Of a stretch of 17,626 nt of DNA, positions 7,173 to 14,942 are shown in pieces. The translations under genes and the position numbers were made by a program. This stretch comes from JAFMKE01 sp964655225 (GTDB lineage Bacteria > Bacteroidota > Bacteroidia > Chitinophagales > UBA8649): assembly GCA_964655225.1 (NCBI GenBank), contig CAZZMB010000044.1, forward strand, positions 1-17,626. Reading direction: 5' to 3'. Every line of letters starts with the position of its first letter. Within the stretch, counting starts at the first letter, position 1. Below the pieces are notes generated by a model. That model did no database searches. It saw only the letters and a program-made list of their open reading frames with translations, and was not told where the DNA came from.

Positions 7173-9620
7173 TTAATTGCCGAAAATTTGTTTAACGCTA
7201 TGAATGATTTTAGCTAAAACCCCCTGTTTTGCATCATCTTTATCAGAATAATAGCCCGAAGAACCGTAGCCGTAGCCATAGCCGTAGCCGTAGCCGTATC
7301 CGTAGCCGTAGCCATAGCCATAGCCATAGCCCGAGGCAGAAGCTCCTCTGCCAAAATCGTTCATTACAACGGATAAATTATGAATTTCATTATCAAAAAT
7401 TAATTTATTAACGTTTTCCATAAACCCACGATCTGAATAGTCTGCTCGGAGTACATAAATTGGATAATTTGCATACTTCAAAAGATCTAAACCGTCAGTA
7501 ACTAATCCAACTGGAGGAGTGTCAATAAAGATATAATCATAGGTCTCTTTTAACGTTTCTAGCAGCTCCCGAGTTTCTTCTTTATTGATCAGTTCTGATG
7601 GATTTGGCGGCACAGGACCTGAAGTAATAATATCCAAATTATCAATTCCTGTTTTTAAAATACACTCATCCAATGAGCTTCTTCCAATGAGAATGGTGCT
7701 TAACCCTTTGTTGCTATCCACATTGAATATTTTCCCAATACGAGGCTTTCGCAAATCAAAGTCGAGAATGATTACCTTTTTATCCAAGAGACTAAAAATT
7801 GCTGCCAAGTTAATCCCAATAAATGTTTTCCCCTCACCAGGAACAGTTGAGGTAGTGGCCACAATTTTTGGGCCTTTCGAGTTATCAATAAATTCAAGAT
7901 TTGCCCTTATCGAACGGAAAGCTTCAGAAATTTGTGACTTTGGGTTCTCCGTTACTACAACAGCACTTCGCTCTAAGACATTCTTATATTTAGGGATAAG
8001 GCCAAGTATATTCGCATTGCAACTGCTCTCCACCTCATTCATGGTAGAAATTTTGCTATGGAAAATATATCGAATTGCAACTAACATCAAGGCCAAGATA
8101 AACCCTACGGCTATGCCGGTTAAACGAATCATAAGAACGTTAGGAGAAATTGGAGTTTTCGGCAATACAGTTGGTTGTAGCACAATATAATCTGAGACTA
8201 TTCCTGCCTTAGAAATCAAGTACATATTCTTCTGCTCAATTAAGTTTAAGTAAAAGCTTCTCTTTAACTCATTGTCTCGCATAATCTCAGCAAAATCTGA
8301 TTCCAAATCTGGAAGAGTATATAATAACGCATAGTTTTCTTTAATCTCTTGCTCTGCAAGTCTTCGATCAACAGCTTGCTTCTCGATAACTAAATTAATT
8401 TGTTTACTGATATTTAACCTTAAATCAGCAATTTCTCTATTGACTAATACTACGTTTGGATGGTCTGTAGTTACATTTAATAATTTTAAATTTCGGTCCG
8501 CCTGCAAAGTTATAATATCTTGAATACTTGATTGGAAACCTAGTGTCTGTTGAGTCATCAAAAATCCAGATAAATTAGACAAATCATTGCCTGATTGCAA
8601 ATACTGATCCAGCCATATCAGTGAACTTTGATTTAAGTCCAGAATCAAAATTTCTTTCTCCAACTCGCTGAGCTCCTCAAGTTTTTTGATCATCTGCATA
8701 GATGGTTCCAAGAATCCCGACTCAAATCTAAATTTCTTTAAGGAATCCTGAGCTTGCATATACTGTTGCCCAAAATTTTCTATCTGTTCGTTCAAAAAAT
8801 CAATGGTATTATTGATACTTTCTCCTTTTTTAACTTGATCATATTTTATAAAATACTTCGAAAGCGTTCGTACAATTTCATAAGTCTTTTGAGGGTTCGT
8901 GTTTTGCAATTCAATTTTTAGTGTATTGGAGTTGTAATTTAGCGGGCTTACGCTCAGATTAGCCTTAATCTCATCAATTACCTTGCTGTAATTTCTTAAT
9001 TTAAAGCCATACAAGTTATTGACTTGCAGCTTAAATCTAGTTTTATCTACTTTTAGAATAAAAAATGGCGTGGTCAGACTCTTGCCAAAATCACCGGTAA
9101 AACTATACGCTTTCGATTTTAAAGAAAAAGTGATTGTATACCTTAATTTATCTGCAGTAATTAGCTCAAAATCAACTTCTTCAAGTTCCTCTGTATAATT
9201 ATCAAAACTTACAGTAAAAGGACTGTTTCGATAAAACTCAGAGTTGCTAATTTTCCCTTTTGAGTAGCAGTTTACCCTCAACGGCAGCGAATCCAAAGCT
9301 GCTTCTAATAGAAATTTTGATTGAAGTAGCTGAATCTCAATATCAATCTCAGCATTGTCTTCTGATAACATATCCTCGACACCTAAGAGTTGGGTTTGTT
9401 TGGTGACCGTCCTCATCAGTGTAGTGGAGGCAGAATACACAGGCTGGGTGTGCCGCAAATAGAAAAAGGAAGCAGCTATTGAAACGATAAAGAACAGAAT
9501 AACCCATAAGAATGATCGCTGTACACTATAAATAAGTAATCCGAGATTAAACTCTTCCAATACATTTTTAAGCTGCTTACGCTCTCCTATATTCCTTTTG
9601 TTGGTATTCTCTTCTTGCAT
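7173..9620 (-). CDS. Wzc-type polysaccharide co-polymerase/tyrosine autokinase
   Basis: The 815-residue protein combines a Wzz chain-length domain with a bacterial tyrosine kinase. TM1 is about 36-55. A long, partly coiled-coil periplasmic region follows, with a PISPN motif before TM2 (about 491-515). The cytoplasmic kinase has Walker A (VPGEGKT, Lys about 598), Walker A' (IILDFDLRKPR, about 617-628) and Walker B (YIFIDTPP, about 697-704). The C-terminal tail holds the tyrosine cluster: (GY)11G at residues 764-786, then SSGYYSDKDD, so 13 tyrosines in all. Such kinases autophosphorylate the tail, and cycles of phosphorylation drive oligomer changes that control polymer length and export through the Wza channel encoded just upstream (2 bp gap). 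The fused membrane and kinase domains match the Gram-negative Wzc arrangement rather than split CapA/CapB. Confidence 0.94.
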   Translation of the reverse strand: MQEENTNKRNIGERKQLKNVLEEFNLGLLIYSVQRSFLWVILFFIVSIAASFFYLRHTQPVYSASTTLMRTVTKQTQLLGVEDMLSEDNAEIDIEIQLLQSKFLLEAALDSLPLRVNCYSKGKISNSEFYRNSPFTVSFDNYTEELEEVDFELITADKLRYTITFSLKSKAYSFTGDFGKSLTTPFFILKVDKTRFKLQVNNLYGFKLRNYSKVIDEIKANLSVSPLNYNSNTLKIELQNTNPQKTYEIVRTLSKYFIKYDQVKKGESINNTIDFLNEQIENFGQQYMQAQDSLKKFRFESGFLEPSMQMIKKLEELSELEKEILILDLNQSSLIWLDQYLQSGNDLSNLSGFLMTQQTLGFQSSIQDIITLQADRNLKLLNVTTDHPNVVLVNREIADLRLNISKQINLVIEKQAVDRRLAEQEIKENYALLYTLPDLESDFAEIMRDNELKRSFYLNLIEQKNMYLISKAGIVSDYIVLQPTVLPKTPISPNVLMIRLTGIAVGFILALMLVAIRYIFHSKISTMNEVESSCNANILGLIPKYKNVLERSAVVVTENPKSQISEAFRSIRANLEFIDNSKGPKIVATTSTVPGEGKTFIGINLAAIFSLLDKKVIILDFDLRKPRIGKIFNVDSNKGLSTILIGRSSLDECILKTGIDNLDIITSGPVPPNPSELINKEETRELLETLKETYDYIFIDTPPVGLVTDGLDLLKYANYPIYVLRADYSDRGFMENVNKLIFDNEIHNLSVVMNDFGRGASASGYGYGYGYGYGYGYGYGYGYGYGSSGYYSDKDDAKQGVLAKIIHSVKQIFGN
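7263..7331 (-). repeat. Hexanucleotide tandem repeat encoding (Gly-Tyr)11 Gly
   Basis: This stretch of 69 bp has a 6-bp period (GGC TAY on the coding strand). It encodes 12 Gly and 11 Tyr alternately in the tail of the Wzc-type kinase. Most Gly codons are GGC (one GGA, one GGT), while Tyr switches between TAT and TAC, so the array is imperfect at the DNA level but perfect in protein. Slippage of whole units would keep the frame and change only tyrosine number. Confidence 0.95.
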
Positions 9621-9622
9621 AT

Positions 9623-10408
9623 TTATAAGTTCTTAACTAATACAACCACCGTAGTAATTGTGCCGACTAAGGATAAAATTGGTGAAATCTCACTTAAAAT
9701 TGAATTGGCGACTCTTAATCGTTGCTCAATATAAATTACATCATTGGTTTGAATGATTAAATCTGCATTTTTCAGCCCTTCCATGGTCGACAAATCAACA
9801 TCAATAATTTCAGGATTTTTTAAATCTCCACGTAAGACTTTAATATTGTAGGCCTTTAAATCGTTGCCAATTCCTCCGGATTTCGCAATTACCTCTAATA
9901 GGGTTGTGGGTCCTGGATTTAAGGAAATAACTGCTGCAGCACTACCTGAAAAAACAAATGCTCTTCTATTCTTCACTTGCAAAACAGCAAAAGGTTCATT
10001 AAAGATGGATTCACATTTTTGCTCAATCAGATCCTCCAACTCGTTTTCGGTCAATCCTAAAGCATAAGTTCTTCCAAACAAAGGAAGTTCGACATAGCCA
10101 TCTTGCTCCACTAAATAGATAATTTGTTGCATGGCCATTCCTCCCCCACCTTGCCGACCACCTGACATCCCTCCTCCGGTTTCATTGGGCAAAACATCAA
10201 TCAAATCAAATCCTTCTCTTGAAAAAATTTGTAAACTAAGCAGATCTCCCTTTTGAATGGTATACTGATCTTGCACCTCTTGACTAACATTAAAATACTC
10301 GTAGTTTCCCTTCTTAAACATCCGATTAGGATACATTAATTTGCACGAGCTTAAGGATAAGGAAAACCCGATTAAGACCAATAGTGATAAAATGCTTCTA
10401 ACTTTCAT
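9623..10408 (-). CDS. Wza-type outer-membrane polysaccharide export lipoprotein
   Basis: The 261-residue lipoprotein has a signal (MKVRSILSLLV) and lipobox SLSSC, with lipidated Cys22. It has a Poly_export domain (about 46-146, starting YTIQKGDLLSLQIF, with DGYVELPLFG), then an SLBB-type domain (about 149-229, FVFSGSAAAV through NDVIYIEQR). It ends in a hydrophobic or amphipathic helix (about 236-259) corresponding to the Wza segment that crosses the outer membrane. The protein forms the export channel that docks with the Wzc-type partner encoded next. The ATG at 10408 is preferred over an in-frame TTG at 10426, because the extra residues would precede a normal signal peptide. A Gly/Met-rich insertion (about 78-93, with GGG and GGGG runs) interrupts the export domain. 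It is shorter than E. coli Wza (379), as is common in Bacteroidota. Confidence 0.92.
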   Translation of the reverse strand: MKVRSILSLLVLIGFSLSLSSCKLMYPNRMFKKGNYEYFNVSQEVQDQYTIQKGDLLSLQIFSREGFDLIDVLPNETGGGMSGGRQGGGGMAMQQIIYLVEQDGYVELPLFGRTYALGLTENELEDLIEQKCESIFNEPFAVLQVKNRRAFVFSGSAAAVISLNPGPTTLLEVIAKSGGIGNDLKAYNIKVLRGDLKNPEIIDVDLSTMEGLKNADLIIQTNDVIYIEQRLRVANSILSEISPILSLVGTITTVVVLVKNL

Positions 10409-10443
10409 GCAGGGGTTTTTAAACAATAACTTTGCGAAGATAA

Positions 10444-11646
10444 TTAATTCTTTGCTTTAATGGTTCGTTCTTGGTTTAAGGATGTATACAGTGTCGACAT
10501 ATTCCTGCAAAGATTAGTATAACTATACCTCTCATAGACATGCTCAAAGCCTTTAATTTTCATCCTCCGCCGCAAACTATCATCCTCAACCAGCTCTAAT
10601 AATTTAGTGCTGAACTCCTCTAAATTATTGTTTTCCGATAAAACCGCAGTTTCTCCTTCAAGCACAATATCTTCAATTCCTCCAACTCGTGTTGAAATAA
10701 TTGGAACATTTGCTGCTTGCGCTTCAATTAAGCTAACAGGAGTACCCTCATTGAAGGAGCTTAAGGCTACAATATCTAGGCCCGGCAAAGCGGACTCGAT
10801 GTCAGTAATCCAACTCGTAAAAAGGACATCTGATTTTGCGGCTGTGCTATTGGATATATTAAGTTTTAGACTATTGGAAAAACGCTCCAATTCTTCTCTT
10901 AACTCTCCATCACCAATAATAACCAACTTGAGATTTTTGTGGGTCTTTGCTTGAACTTCAGCAAATGCTTGAATAAGTAGATGATGATTTTTTATGGGCA
11001 CTAATCGTCCAATTATCCCAATAACTAAATCTTCCTTATGTATCTCATACTTCTTCCGAAATGCAATTCTCCGCTCGAGAAGATTAATTTGAAATCGTTC
11101 GAGATCAAAGCCCAAAGGAACCACCTCAAACTTTTTGCAAGGGGCAACCTTGAATTGCTCGCACAACTCTTGCTTTTGAATATTGCTAATCGCAACAATT
11201 TTGGTGCTCTTTCTTGCCAAGAATCGTTCTATTTCTAAAAAGATTCTTGTTTTTAATTGACTGAAGTAAGAGTGAAAAACGTGTCCGTGAAAAGTATGTA
11301 AAATGATCGGAACACCACAATTATAGGCCGCTAGCCGACCTATAGCACCCGCTTTTGCTGCATGGGTATGTACAATGTCTGGCTGAAACTCTTGGATGAT
11401 TTGAACCAATTCTTTATACGCTCTATAGTCTTTAATAGGATTAATCTCCCTAAACATGTTTTTTATATACCGTGGCTTTAAACCCAAATTATCAACTATG
11501 TATGCTGAGCTTGCCTCGCTTTCATCCTTCATACCTGCAACCAGTAAAGTTTCAAAATCATCCCTGATATATTTACTTAGATATGCCGCGTTATAGGTAG
11601 GTCCTCCTAGATTTAAACGATTAATTATTCTTAACACTTTTGGCAT
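10444..11646 (-). CDS. Family-4 (GT-B) glycosyltransferase
   Basis: The product is a 400-residue soluble or peripheral GT-B protein. The N-terminal acceptor domain has a Gly-rich loop (LNLGGPTYNA, 12-21), VHTHAAKAGAIGR (92-104) and HTFHGHVFH. The C-terminal donor domain has IGIIGRLVPIKN (R214, K219), LVIIGDGELR and the EX7E motif in SSFNEGTPVSLIEAQ (E300, E308). This is the GT4 retaining nucleotide-sugar transferase pattern. It probably adds a sugar to the lipid-linked intermediate at the cytoplasmic face of the membrane; donor and acceptor cannot be read from sequence. The ATG overlaps the stop of the asnB-like gene by one base (TAATG), and the export lipoprotein starts 35 bp after its stop, so it belongs to the same operon. 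Confidence 0.92.
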   Translation of the reverse strand: MPKVLRIINRLNLGGPTYNAAYLSKYIRDDFETLLVAGMKDESEASSAYIVDNLGLKPRYIKNMFREINPIKDYRAYKELVQIIQEFQPDIVHTHAAKAGAIGRLAAYNCGVPIILHTFHGHVFHSYFSQLKTRIFLEIERFLARKSTKIVAISNIQKQELCEQFKVAPCKKFEVVPLGFDLERFQINLLERRIAFRKKYEIHKEDLVIGIIGRLVPIKNHHLLIQAFAEVQAKTHKNLKLVIIGDGELREELERFSNSLKLNISNSTAAKSDVLFTSWITDIESALPGLDIVALSSFNEGTPVSLIEAQAANVPIISTRVGGIEDIVLEGETAVLSENNNLEEFSTKLLELVEDDSLRRRMKIKGFEHVYERYSYTNLCRNMSTLYTSLNQERTIKAKN

Positions 11647-13547
11647 TAGACCATATATTTTTTATACCAGGTTTGAAAAACAATTAAGGCCCAAATTTGC
11701 GCATGGATATCCCCTGGGTTAGATGAAAACAATTGCTTCTTTAATTCCCGTATAGTATCAATATTAAAAATATTTTGTTCTTCGATAAAATCATCAGCAA
11801 GTAAATCATCCAGAATCAAAGCTTTTAAATCTGATCTAAACCACTGTAACAAAGGAACCTCAAATCCCATTTTATTTCTTGAATACAATTCAGCTGGCAG
11901 TATATCTCGAAACGCGTCTTTCAAGATTCTCTTGCGCCCATTTTTACTCACCTTGAACTCACCAGGCAATTGAAAAGCAAAATTAACCAATTCATGGTCG
12001 AGAAAAGGCACGCGTACTTCCAAACTATTGGCCATACTCATCAAATCTACTTTAGTCAGCATATCATTCACCAATACCAACTGCATATCAGTGTATAAAG
12101 TCTCATTGATGTCATTGGTAGAAGTAAAATGTTTGAGAATATCCCCCTTCCTGCTCAAATACTCTCCTTGACTTTTGCTCAAATCCGTTTTTAATAATTT
12201 TTTAGCATAAGATTCTGGAGAAAATGAACACCATCTCCAATATCTTTCCGGTGTATCTTGCTTTTTTCCTTGTGCAAATCGATCCAATTGACGCAACAGG
12301 TTTCCCAATTTCGAGTGTCTTGATTTTGGCAATTTATCCCATAGAGGCCCGCCGATACCTATCAATGTATTTAATAAATTATCTTGTTGGACAAGATACT
12401 CCGCTTGATGCTTGTTGTAACCCCCAAATAATTCATCTGCACCGTCTCCCGAAAGAGCTACCGTGACGTGTTGTCTCGTTTTCTTACTCAGAATATAAAC
12501 CGGCAAAGCAGAAGAATCGGCAAAAGGCTCATCAATGTAATCTAAAATATCATGCAAGTTTTCATACAAATCTGCATTACTCAAACTAAAAACAGTATGA
12601 TTGGATTTAATTTTTTTAGCTACTAAATTGGCATATTTGGTTTCATCAAAATAGGGGTTGTCTGCAAAGCCAATAGAGAATGTATTGAGATTGGCTTGGT
12701 GTTTAGCTGCTAGTGTAGCGATCACTGACGAATCAATTCCTCCACTTAAAAATGAGCCTAAGGGAACGTCTGAGACCAACCTGCGCTGAACAGCTTTATC
12801 GAGATGTTGCACCAACTCGCTTTGAGATTTCTCATAAGATAGGTTTGCATACTTTTTCGTAAATGGAATGGAATAATACCGGTCTTCTTTCACACCACCT
12901 ATAGCATCAATAGTTAAGGAATGTCCTGGCTTTAACTTAAAAACACCCTTAAAAATCGTGGCTGGATTAGGAATATAATTAAATTGGAAATATTGTTGAA
13001 GAGATACAAAATCTAAGTCCTTTTGAATACCAAACTTTAGTAAAGCTTTCATCTCAGAAGCAAATAAAAAAGTATCCTTGGTTTGTGTGTAAAGCAATGG
13101 TTTAATTCCTAATCGATCTCTTGCTATAAAGGTCTCATTTTTCTCTTTATCATAAATGGCAAATGCAAAAAAACCATTAAATGCATGGACACATGATTTT
13201 CCATAGTGATGAAACATTCTCAAGATTACTTCTGTGTCACTTACCGTATGAAAAACTTCCTGCCTCTCTTTTTCCAACCGTTCTTTTAGTTCTTGATAGT
13301 TATATATCTCACCATTAAAGACAATGGTGTATCGATTGTCGTAAGCAGACATGGGTTGATTAGCAGACTCGCTGGTATCAATAATTGACAATCTAGCATG
13401 AGCAAATCCGAGTGTAGATTTTGGATGATAAGTAGATTGACAGTCTGGACCTCTTAGATTTAGTGCTTGAGCTGCATCCTCGAGGGCACCTGATAATTCA
13501 AGGTTTTGAACTCCTTTTAGATTAATAAATCCTGCTATTCCGCACAT
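11646..13547 (-). CDS. Asparagine synthase (glutamine-hydrolysing)-family amidotransferase
   Basis: The product is 633 residues. The N-terminal class II glutaminase domain begins MCGIAGF, exposing Cys2 as nucleophile, with ARLSIID (R52), FNGEIYNY (78-84) and SDTEV (D104). The C-terminal synthetase domain has the ATP-pyrophosphatase loop LSGGIDSS (267-274) and LSGDGADELFGGYNKH (365 onward). Glutamine-derived ammonia is passed to an acyl-adenylate, classically aspartate giving asparagine. Length matches B. subtilis AsnB-type enzymes more than E. coli AsnB (554). As the first gene of a glycan operon it may instead amidate a sugar acid or another glycan precursor. That is inference from position, since catalytic motifs are the same in both cases. 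The start is unambiguous because Cys must follow Met. Confidence 0.92.
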   Translation of the reverse strand: MCGIAGFINLKGVQNLELSGALEDAAQALNLRGPDCQSTYHPKSTLGFAHARLSIIDTSESANQPMSAYDNRYTIVFNGEIYNYQELKERLEKERQEVFHTVSDTEVILRMFHHYGKSCVHAFNGFFAFAIYDKEKNETFIARDRLGIKPLLYTQTKDTFLFASEMKALLKFGIQKDLDFVSLQQYFQFNYIPNPATIFKGVFKLKPGHSLTIDAIGGVKEDRYYSIPFTKKYANLSYEKSQSELVQHLDKAVQRRLVSDVPLGSFLSGGIDSSVIATLAAKHQANLNTFSIGFADNPYFDETKYANLVAKKIKSNHTVFSLSNADLYENLHDILDYIDEPFADSSALPVYILSKKTRQHVTVALSGDGADELFGGYNKHQAEYLVQQDNLLNTLIGIGGPLWDKLPKSRHSKLGNLLRQLDRFAQGKKQDTPERYWRWCSFSPESYAKKLLKTDLSKSQGEYLSRKGDILKHFTSTNDINETLYTDMQLVLVNDMLTKVDLMSMANSLEVRVPFLDHELVNFAFQLPGEFKVSKNGRKRILKDAFRDILPAELYSRNKMGFEVPLLQWFRSDLKALILDDLLADDFIEEQNIFNIDTIRELKKQLFSSNPGDIHAQIWALIVFQTWYKKYMV

Positions 13548-13563
13548 AAGTAATTATTCGCTG

Positions 13564-13571
13564 TAAAAATA
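13564..13571 (-). promoter_or_regulatory. Weak candidate -7 element upstream of the asnB-like gene
   Basis: The minus strand reads TATTTTTA, matching TAnnTTTG at all but the last base, 16 bp before the ATG at 13547. The gene is the first of its operon and is divergent from the plus-strand gene at 13611, so a promoter must lie in or near this 63-bp gap unless transcription enters from further upstream. No convincing -33 TTG is seen. Confidence 0.25.
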
Positions 13572-13594
13572 GAATATAATTGTTTTAGAACCTA

Positions 13595-13602
13595 TACTTT
13601 TG
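13595..13602 (+). promoter_or_regulatory. Candidate -7 element for the plus-strand membrane protein gene
   Basis: The plus strand reads TACTTTTG, an exact TAnnTTTG match, ending only 8 bp before the ATG at 13611. Transcription would start almost at the initiation codon, giving a very short or leaderless mRNA. A TTG at 13580-13582 is closer (12 bp) than the usual spacing. Direction and place fit, but the short leader lowers confidence. Confidence 0.35.
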
Positions 13603-13610
13603 TTCAACTT

Positions 13611-14942
13611 ATGGGCATACAGGATTTAATAATAGGACCTATCTATTTTTTTATCATCATGTTGATTGGCGTTAACATTAAAAATAAGATGAAGGATAAA
13701 GACCTTGGGGGCTATTTCCTCAAAGGCTTATTTCTTAAGTTATTGGGTGCTTTTGGTATTTCAATTATTTACTTCTTTTATTATGGTACGGGAGACACCG
13801 TTTTTTATTTTCGACGAGCTGTTTTTATAGATAATGTATTATTCTCAAAGCTGGATGTGGGACTAAAGCTTCTCTTTGCTAATCCGATGATCATTGACCC
13901 TCAAACCTTTGTATACTTTAAAGCTGTTCGAGCTTGGGATGCTAGCACATATATTGTGGTTAAGCTAGCAGCAATAACAAACCTTTTTTGTTTTGATAGC
14001 TACTTATCCAATGCCTTCATTTTTGCTGCGCTTTCTTTTATTGGAATTTGGCGATTATATAAAATGTTGTTCAAAATATTTCCTGAGAAAAAACAAATTC
14101 TTGCTTGGGCATTATTGTTTATCCCGTCAGTTTTTTTCTGGGGATCCGGTATACTCAAAGATAATGTTACCTACGGTTTTTTGGGGATCTTTATTACCTC
14201 CTTCTACTATTTGTTCATTGAGAGACGACAATTTTTAAAAAATTTAGTTTTACTGCTTGTGTCAATATATATTATAGGTGTTATTAAGAGTTATATTTTA
14301 TTAGCCGCAATTCCTGCAATGTTTATTTGGCTATACCTTAAATTTAGAGGAAAGATTAAGTCCTCCGTTTTAAAGACTTTAGCCACTCCAATACTCCTAG
14401 TTTTTATTTTTGGAGCGGGGTACGGAACATTGCAGATAGCAGAGACCTCCTTTAATAAGTTCTCCATAGATAACGCTCAAGAAAAAGCAGAAGATATGCA
14501 ACGTTGGCATACCTATCGTGTGGAAGTTCTTAAAGGAGGAGATGGTTCCTCTTATAATTTAGGAAAAGTAGATTTTACGCCGATTGGAATTCTCATAAAA
14601 ATGCCCAAAGCCATAAATGCAGCGCTGTTCAGACCGTATCTCTGGGAAGCTGACAATATAGTCGTGTTGCTAGCCGCAATTGAAAGTTTAATCTTACTGA
14701 TAATTACTATTCGATTCTTACTCTTATTCTCTATAAATGTGTCCGCTGGATTTAATTATATGAGTAAGAATCCCATCATATATTTTATGTTTGTGTTCTC
14801 CTTCATTTTTGCTTTTTCTGTTGGATTCACAAGCTTTAATTTTGGAGCATTATCTAGATATAGGATACCCTTACTGCCTTTTTATGTGTCCGCGATTTTA
14901 CTTGTAACCGACTACCTTAAAAATTATAAAAAAGCTCGCTAA
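13611..14942 (+). CDS. Polytopic membrane protein, candidate Wzy-type polymerase or GT-C glycosyltransferase
   Basis: The product is about 443 residues with roughly ten or more hydrophobic segments (for example 8-22, 40-58, 165-200, 208-240, 255-272, 345-375, 385-405, 415-432). An acidic motif, YYGTGDTVFYF (about 58-67), lies just after the second hydrophobic segment. FIPSVFFWGSGILKDN (about 168-183) and FGALSRYRIPLLPFYV (about 409-424) follow, the last being an Arg-rich motif of a kind seen in GT-C-like proteins. These features, and the glycan neighbourhood, suggest a polyprenyl-linked glycosyltransferase of GT-C fold or an O-antigen/EPS polymerase acting on the periplasmic face. I cannot assign a family with certainty. 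It is the only plus-strand gene in the window; its 3' end overlaps the convergent transglutaminase-like gene by 26 bp. Confidence 0.75.
   Translation: MGIQDLIIGPIYFFIIMLIGVNIKNKMKDKDLGGYFLKGLFLKLLGAFGISIIYFFYYGTGDTVFYFRRAVFIDNVLFSKLDVGLKLLFANPMIIDPQTFVYFKAVRAWDASTYIVVKLAAITNLFCFDSYLSNAFIFAALSFIGIWRLYKMLFKIFPEKKQILAWALLFIPSVFFWGSGILKDNVTYGFLGIFITSFYYLFIERRQFLKNLVLLLVSIYIIGVIKSYILLAAIPAMFIWLYLKFRGKIKSSVLKTLATPILLVFIFGAGYGTLQIAETSFNKFSIDNAQEKAEDMQRWHTYRVEVLKGGDGSSYNLGKVDFTPIGILIKMPKAINAALFRPYLWEADNIVVLLAAIESLILLIITIRFLLLFSINVSAGFNYMSKNPIIYFMFVFSFIFAFSVGFTSFNFGALSRYRIPLLPFYVSAILLVTDYLKNYKKAR

Noticed and set aside
7263..7331. Possible CRISPR or intergenic tandem array
   Set aside because: The period is 6 bp with no spacers, and it is in frame within a long conserved gene.
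7229..7411. Plus-strand reading frame rich in Arg-Ser and His-Ser dipeptides, resembling an RS-domain protein
   Set aside because: It is the antisense reading of the hexanucleotide repeat that encodes the Gly-Tyr kinase tail; the composition follows from the repeat, and it lacks any independent gene signal.
7585..8190. A 201-residue plus-strand open frame
   Set aside because: It lies wholly antisense to the Walker A/B region of the tyrosine kinase, where the minus-strand frame shows strong conserved motifs; the plus-strand translation has no recognisable domain.
10409..10426. TTG start six codons upstream of the export lipoprotein ATG
   Set aside because: The ATG at 10408 gives a normal lipoprotein signal, and the extra residues add nothing recognisable.
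10607..10954. Plus-strand open frame of 115 codons
   Set aside because: It is antisense to the donor domain of the GT4 glycosyltransferase, including its EX7E motif, and shows no domain of its own.
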